9,737 bases of DNA from an uncultured Verrucomicrobiae bacterium (lineage in GTDB: Bacteria > Verrucomicrobiota > Verrucomicrobiia > Verrucomicrobiales > DEV007): the NCBI GenBank assembly GCA_937898895.1, contig CALDKL010000591.1, positions 1 to 9,737 of the forward strand, read 5' to 3'. The notes under the pieces were generated by a model. The model saw only the letters and a list, made by a program, of their open reading frames with translations, searched no databases and had not been told where the DNA came from. The position numbers were made by a program, and so were the translations under genes. This document shows, piece after piece, positions 5,291 through 9,737 of this stretch (the stretch's first letter is position 1; each line of letters opens with the position of its first letter).

Positions 5291-8089
5291 ATGCCAAATC
5301 CCACCTGGATCAAAGCCGCCCAAGAGCGGGCCCGTGAGACTCTCGATGCCGTGAAAGCATCGCCGACGGGACAGGACAGTCCGCTCGTCGTTTACAAGGA
5401 GTATCTCAAAACGGGTCGCACGGCACTCCGCGAAGCGCATCAGGCGGGCAGCCGGGGACTCGATCTCGCGATCAGGCGCTCGGGATTGATGGATGTTCTC
5501 CTCGAAGACCTGTTTCGCCATTTCCTCACCGAAACCCATGCCACAAGTCGGATCGGCGAGGAGTATCCCATGACCATCATGGCGAGCGGAGGTTACGGTC
5601 GCGCCCACCTCAGTCCCGGCAGCGACATCGATCTGCAGTTTCTCCTGCCCGGCTCCACCATGAATCTCGATGCGCCGGTCGAGCAACTCATCCAACGGGT
5701 CTCGACGACGCTCTTCGACCTTGGGCTCAAGGTCAGTTATCCCGTTCGCTCCGTGAAGGAAGCCTGTGAATTCGCCAACAAGGACCATCAGACAAAGACA
5801 GCCCTGCTCGATGCACGCTTCATCACGGGCGACCCGACGCTATTCGCTACCTTCGAGGAATCGTTTTTCGAACAATGCCTCCGCGGTCACGAAAAGAGCT
5901 ACCTCGCAGAACGCGGACGCGACGTCCGCACACGGCACCAGAAGCACCGAAACACTCCGCACCTCCAGGAGCCGAACGTAAAGGAAGGCTGCGGCGGACT
6001 GCGCGACTATCACAACCTCATCTGGGTTCTCTGGGTATTGCGCAAATCGCGCGACCTCGGTGCTCTCGTCGCCCAGGAAAAACTTACCGACATCGCCTAT
6101 CGCGAGATCGAGGAGGCTTTCGAGTTTCTCATGCGGGTGCGCAATGACCTCCACTACAGCCAGCAGGGCACGCCGGGCGACATTCTCACTCTGCGGCTCC
6201 AGGGAATCGTGGCCACGAATCTGGATTTCCCAGGAGAGAACATCCTGCGGAAAAGCGAGACTTTCATGCGCGAATACTACCGCCTCACCCGCAGCCTCTA
6301 TCAGCACAGCACCTCGCTGATGCAGAGCTTCGAACTCGAGGTCGTCGGCGACGATACCCACCGCATCCCGGCATTCCATTTTCTCGCCCGCCAAAATCAG
6401 GTGGAAGAGACCTTCGACGGCTTTGTCGCGAAAGGCGGCCTGATCTTTCCGGAACACGACCGCATCTTCGAAGAGGATCCCTCGCGGCTGATGCGATTCT
6501 TCCTCCACTCCCAGAGACGCAACCTCAGGACGAGTCCGGAGATCCGGCGTCTCTTCAAACTGAATTGGGACCGCATCGATGACTCCTTCCGGAAAGACCG
6601 CGCCGTCCGCGACACCTTTGAGGAGATCCTGCAAAATCGCGGACAGGTCGCCCACATCTTCCGCCGCATGCACCGGGTCGGATTCCTCGGTCGATACCTC
6701 CCCGAGTTCGGTCAGCTCACCGACCTGGTGCAGCACGAGTTCTTCCATCGCTATTCGGCAGATGAGCACACCCTGCGCTGTATCGAGATCCTCGACTCGC
6801 TCATCCTCTCCGAGGATCCCAAAAAACAGTTTTTCAAACGCATCTTCCAGGACATGGAGGATCCCGTGGCAATCTATGTCGCCCTCCTCCTCCATGACAC
6901 CGGTCGCGCGGAGAACGTGCGCCACCACGAGGACGCCAGCGCCATTCTCGCCGAACAAGTCTGCCGCCGTCTCGGCTACCGCGGGGATCGGCTCCGTCTC
7001 ATCATGTTTCTCGTCGACCACCACCTCACTTTCTGGAGGACTTCGACGACGATGGACATCTCGGACCTGAAAACGATCGCCAACTTTGCGGCGGCGATGA
7101 AAAGCGTGTCGTGGATGGAAGCCATGCATCTCTTCACCTACGTCGACTCCAACGGCACCAACGAAGAAGCCTGGAATGACTGGAAGGCCTCGCTCATGAT
7201 GCAGTTGCATCGCCGGACCGCCTCGTATTTTGCGGATCGAGGAAAGTATCGAGAGGAGTTCACCCGACCCCTCGCCGAAACCAAGCGCGAGGTTCTCGCA
7301 AAACTGCCCACCCCCTTCCTCGAAGAGGTCGAGGCGCATTTTGCGACGATGCCGGATCGATATTTCCGCCATCGCGGTGTCACCAGCATCGTGCGCCACG
7401 TCCATCTTTTTCGCCGATTCTTTGAAAAGGTCCGCAAGCCAGCCAACGACAGCCTCGTCCCCGTGCTCGGCTGGGAAGCGAGACCGAATGAGGGCTACAG
7501 CCTGCTCGAGGTCGCGGGTTGGAACCGCCATCACCTTCTCGCCAAGGTTGCCGGGGCTCTCGCCGCGCGGAATCTGAACATCCTCTCGGCCGACCTCTAC
7601 ACCCGCGCCGACGATCTTGTCCTCGACATCTTCCGGATCTGCACCGCTACTTTCAATCCCGTCACCTCACCGCGCGAGATCGAACGCATCGAGCACTTGC
7701 TCGAACAGGAGTTCGGCATCGAAGAGAAAGGGGCGGACTTTCGCTCTCTCATCGAAAACCGTGTCGCACCCTCGATTCTTCGCGTCGAGCCGCACAATTT
7801 CGACATCCCGCAGCGAGTCTACCTTTCGAACGAGGAGGAGGAGCAATGCACCATCCTCGAGATCCAGGCCCAGGACCGCATCGGTCTGCTCTACGATCTG
7901 TTCACCCTTCTCGGTAACCTCGATGCCGAGGTTCTCAATGCCCGCATCAGCACGCAGGCGGGTGCCGCCATCGACCGTTTTTATCTGGTCGATTCGCAGT
8001 CGGAAAAGAAGATCACGGAAAAGGACCGCCTCGCGAAAATCGAGGAGAAGGTCGGTGAATGCCTCCACGCCAAGGCACCACCTCGCTGA
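5291..8089 (+). CDS. glnD: [Protein-PII] uridylyltransferase / uridylyl-removing enzyme GlnD
   Basis: GlnD senses glutamine and reversibly uridylylates PII proteins, linking nitrogen status to glutamine synthetase and ammonium uptake. From the ATG at 5291 it has 932 residues, slightly longer than E. coli GlnD. The nucleotidyltransferase signature GGYGR...SDID lies at 100-114 (GG-x-GR, then D112-x-D114), followed by 'ALLDARFITGD' at about 161-171 and 'KEGCGGLRD' near 231-239 (most family members have PGGLRD). The uridylyl-removing HD domain includes 'HEFFHRYSADEHTL' from 482, the HD pair at 535-536 and 'RHHED' just after. Two ACT domains close the protein at ~738-810 and ~854-925, the glutamine-sensing part. 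The catalytic residues of both activities appear intact. The open frame extends to a GTG at 5249, but the extra 14 residues look non-conserved and the ATG at 5291 is preferred; neither start has a clear Shine-Dalgarno. No PII, amtB or glutamine synthetase gene is adjacent. Confidence 0.94.
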   Translation: MPNPTWIKAAQERARETLDAVKASPTGQDSPLVVYKEYLKTGRTALREAHQAGSRGLDLAIRRSGLMDVLLEDLFRHFLTETHATSRIGEEYPMTIMASGGYGRAHLSPGSDIDLQFLLPGSTMNLDAPVEQLIQRVSTTLFDLGLKVSYPVRSVKEACEFANKDHQTKTALLDARFITGDPTLFATFEESFFEQCLRGHEKSYLAERGRDVRTRHQKHRNTPHLQEPNVKEGCGGLRDYHNLIWVLWVLRKSRDLGALVAQEKLTDIAYREIEEAFEFLMRVRNDLHYSQQGTPGDILTLRLQGIVATNLDFPGENILRKSETFMREYYRLTRSLYQHSTSLMQSFELEVVGDDTHRIPAFHFLARQNQVEETFDGFVAKGGLIFPEHDRIFEEDPSRLMRFFLHSQRRNLRTSPEIRRLFKLNWDRIDDSFRKDRAVRDTFEEILQNRGQVAHIFRRMHRVGFLGRYLPEFGQLTDLVQHEFFHRYSADEHTLRCIEILDSLILSEDPKKQFFKRIFQDMEDPVAIYVALLLHDTGRAENVRHHEDASAILAEQVCRRLGYRGDRLRLIMFLVDHHLTFWRTSTTMDISDLKTIANFAAAMKSVSWMEAMHLFTYVDSNGTNEEAWNDWKASLMMQLHRRTASYFADRGKYREEFTRPLAETKREVLAKLPTPFLEEVEAHFATMPDRYFRHRGVTSIVRHVHLFRRFFEKVRKPANDSLVPVLGWEARPNEGYSLLEVAGWNRHHLLAKVAGALAARNLNILSADLYTRADDLVLDIFRICTATFNPVTSPREIERIEHLLEQEFGIEEKGADFRSLIENRVAPSILRVEPHNFDIPQRVYLSNEEEEQCTILEIQAQDRIGLLYDLFTLLGNLDAEVLNARISTQAGAAIDRFYLVDSQSEKKITEKDRLAKIEEKVGECLHAKAPPR

Positions 8090-8817
8090 GACTGGCGTGT
8101 CCGAGAATACCTTCCTCCCTCCCAACTCCCGCTCCTGAATTGAACGATTACGTCTATATCTATCAACACGTCCCGAAGTGCGGCGGCACTTCCTTTCGCG
8201 TGGCCTGTCTTCACTATTTCGCCGAGATACACGAAGTCCCTCCCTCGCGGGACGACATCGCCGCCTGGGAAACCTATCAGAAAAACAAACCCGATTTTTC
8301 AAAACTCCCCCCGAACACGATCATCACAGGTCACCTCATCCACGACGGAACGCGCCCTCGCGAGCGATACGCCGAGGAGATCTCTCGCGGGGGAGTTCGG
8401 ATCCTCACGATCTTGCGCGACCCGCTCGCACGCCTTGTTTCACTCTATCATTTCGCCCAACAGAACGGACGAGAGATGCCGGTCACCCTCGAGGAGAGAC
8501 TCCGTCGGACGAGGAATCCTATCAGCCGCAATCTCGGTTTTGACGGGTCGAATGCGGAGGAATTCCTCAGAGGCTTTTTTCTCGTCGGTTTGACCGAACG
8601 ATTGCAGGATACCATCGACCTCCTTGCACATTCCATCGGACGGGAGCCCATCCAGGTCAGTCGGGAGAATGCCGCGAAGGAACAACGAAAGGCCGATGTC
8701 TCCCCAGAAGCGCTCGAGCGATTCCGGGCGAACAATCGAACCGATTTCGAACTCTACAACACCGCTGTGGCGATATTCCGTGAGAGGTGCCGCCGGGAAC
8801 TGGGGCGCGATGGTTGA
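8059..8817 (+). CDS. Sulfotransferase family protein (PAPS-dependent type)
   Basis: This 252-residue protein carries both PAPS-binding signatures of the carbohydrate-type sulfotransferases: 'HVPKCGGTS' (PKCGGTS at 39-45, the 5'-phosphosulfate loop) and 'RDPLARLVSLY' (120-130, the 3'-phosphate motif). 'GLTERLQDTIDLL' (177-189) and the C-terminal 'DFELYNTAVAIF' also fit the Sulfotransfer_2-like group. It probably transfers sulfate from PAPS to a glycan or other hydroxyl acceptor; the acceptor is not predictable. The start is uncertain. The ATG at 8059 overlaps the end of glnD by 31 bp and has GGAG (8044-8047) 11 bp upstream, but the first 27 residues look unlike the family. A TTG at 8140 would give a compact start (M)NDYVYIYQHVPKCGG and leave a 50-bp gap after glnD. 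Probably co-transcribed with glnD. No PAPS-synthesis or glycan genes are in view. Confidence 0.85.
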   Translation: MPPRQGTTSLRLACPRIPSSLPTPAPELNDYVYIYQHVPKCGGTSFRVACLHYFAEIHEVPPSRDDIAAWETYQKNKPDFSKLPPNTIITGHLIHDGTRPRERYAEEISRGGVRILTILRDPLARLVSLYHFAQQNGREMPVTLEERLRRTRNPISRNLGFDGSNAEEFLRGFFLVGLTERLQDTIDLLAHSIGREPIQVSRENAAKEQRKADVSPEALERFRANNRTDFELYNTAVAIFRERCRRELGRDG

Positions 8818-8824
8818 CCTCCGT

Positions 8825-8837
8825 CCCCTCGTCGGGG
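8825..8837. terminator. Weak hairpin between convergent genes
   Basis: CCCC (8825-8828) and GGGG (8834-8837) can pair around a five-base loop in the 25-bp gap between the sulfotransferase stop and the phoH stop, where a bidirectional terminator would be expected. The stem is only four base pairs and there is no T-run on either side, so this is a positional guess. Confidence 0.2.
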
Positions 8838-8842
8838 CGATC

Positions 8843-9737
8843 TCACACCTCCTCGCCTCTCCCCTTTTCGTAAGCAGCGATGATTCTCGCCACGACGGGA
8901 TGCCTGACAACATCCCTGGCATCAAAACGGGTGAAGGCGATGCCTTCGACGCCCTCGAGCAAGGAAATGGCCTCGAGCAGTCCGCTGCGACTCTTCGGAC
9001 TCAGGTCGATCTGAGAGGGATCGCCCGTGACGATGCCTTTCGAATGTTCTCCGATGCGGGTGAGAAACATGAACATCTGTTCCCGACTCGCGTTTTGTGC
9101 TTCGTCGAGGATGACACAGGCCCGGCTCAACGTGCGCCCGCGCATGTAGGCCAATGGAGCGATCTCGATGAGGTTCTTCTCTGCAAAACGAATCGCCTCG
9201 GACCCGTCGAGCATCTCGTTCATCGCGTCGTAGAGCGGACGCAGATAGGGCAGGATCTTTTCTTCGAGCGCTCCGGGAAGAAACCCGAGAGCCTCCCCGG
9301 CCTCGACGGCGGGGCGGGTCAGCACAATGCGATCAATCTGGCGGCTCTTGAGCAGATCGAGGGCATAGGCCATGGCGAGGTAGGTCTTTCCCGTGCCTGC
9401 GGGCCCGATCCCGAAAACAACATCGTTCCGATCCAGTGCCTCGACATACGCGAGCTGGTTGCGTGTCCGTGGCGTCACCGGTGGTTTCGTGCCGTTTCCG
9501 AGGAGTCGGCATCGGAAGAGATCCGAGACCCTGCCGACCTCGGCGTTCTCTCCGCTCATCCGGCTGGCGAGTGCTTCGGCAGCTTCAGCGAGAGCGTAGC
9601 GGAAGGAATGGGGCGAGATCGCCCCTCCCTTGCGCCTCGCCTCCTCGAGATCGGAAAAAACGGTTGATCCGGCCTCGACCTGGTCCTTGTCCCCCTCGAA
9701 TCGGATCCAGGAATCCCGGGTCGTCACCGTGAGGCCG
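8843..9737 (-). CDS. PhoH family ATPase, 5' end outside window
   Basis: This frame is open from the right edge to a TGA at 8843-8845, about 297 residues. It carries the PhoH domain: 'RNQLAYVEAL' as the typical lead-in, Walker A GPAGTGKT (around 9383-9406), 'VLTRPAVEAGEALGFLPG', which is highly characteristic of PhoH, Walker B 'VILDEAQNA' (around 9100), and 'VTGDPSQIDL', also diagnostic. The segment before it ('LTVTTRDSWIRFEGD') matches the small N-terminal domain of YbeZ-type PhoH proteins. A GTG at 9725-9727 could serve as a start, but the frame continues upstream through codons reading G-L-T that fit the family, so the true start most likely lies beyond base 9737. PhoH/YbeZ proteins are cytoplasmic ATPases tied to RNA metabolism and ribosome maturation, often with YbeY. 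The next gene downstream is convergent, so ybeY does not follow directly here. I leave the symbol blank because phoH and ybeZ are used inconsistently. Confidence 0.94.
   Translation of the reverse strand, partial: GLTVTTRDSWIRFEGDKDQVEAGSTVFSDLEEARRKGGAISPHSFRYALAEAAEALASRMSGENAEVGRVSDLFRCRLLGNGTKPPVTPRTRNQLAYVEALDRNDVVFGIGPAGTGKTYLAMAYALDLLKSRQIDRIVLTRPAVEAGEALGFLPGALEEKILPYLRPLYDAMNEMLDGSEAIRFAEKNLIEIAPLAYMRGRTLSRACVILDEAQNASREQMFMFLTRIGEHSKGIVTGDPSQIDLSPKSRSGLLEAISLLEGVEGIAFTRFDARDVVRHPVVARIIAAYEKGRGEEV

Noticed and set aside
5840..7534. A 564-codon open frame on the minus strand opposite glnD
   Set aside because: The glnD frame on the other strand has intact domains throughout. This frame has no family signature and is a shadow of glnD codon usage.
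8624..9667. A 347-codon open frame on the plus strand opposite phoH
   Set aside because: It is antisense to the conserved PhoH domain and runs into the sulfotransferase in another frame; no domain is recognisable.

Overview
The window looks like a chromosomal core region of a GC-rich diderm (Gram-negative) bacterium. BamA and an OmpH/Skp-type chaperone show an outer membrane. RuvB, GlnD and PhoH are broadly conserved housekeeping proteins. The overall look of the proteins, for example the RuvB N-terminus with 'LRPPDFEEFCGQ', suggests Verrucomicrobiota, perhaps the Opitutia. That is a recollection-level judgement, not a search result.

Layout. From 1 to 2843 the minus strand carries bamA followed by an ompH/skp-like gene that runs off the left edge: an outer-membrane assembly pair in the common order bamA then ompH. 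A 327-bp AT-richer divergent spacer (2844-3170) separates them from the plus-strand block and holds the best promoter-like sites, one candidate for bamA and two for ruvB. The plus-strand block is ruvB (3171-4199), an unrecognised membrane protein with four likely transmembrane segments and a proline-rich tail (4246-5061), a 229-bp spacer with nothing convincing, glnD (5291-8089), and a small PAPS-type sulfotransferase (8059-8817, possibly starting later). The right edge is phoH on the minus strand (8843-9737, 5' end outside the window), convergent with the sulfotransferase across 25 bp.

How the genes work together. BamA and OmpH cooperate in outer-membrane protein biogenesis: the chaperone carries precursors through the periplasm and BamA inserts them. 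RuvB drives Holliday-junction branch migration, but no ruvA or ruvC is visible here. GlnD is the nitrogen-status sensor that modifies PII, but no PII, amtB or glnA gene is in view. The plus-strand neighbours therefore look like a collinear set of unrelated functions rather than a pathway.

No tRNA, rRNA, CRISPR array, insertion sequence, phage gene or defence system was seen. I found no evidence for a previously undescribed system. The points most worth a second look are an exact clamp-binding-type pentapeptide at the C-terminus of RuvB, the unknown membrane protein, the general lack of Shine-Dalgarno sequences, and an inverted repeat inside the putative bamA promoter.
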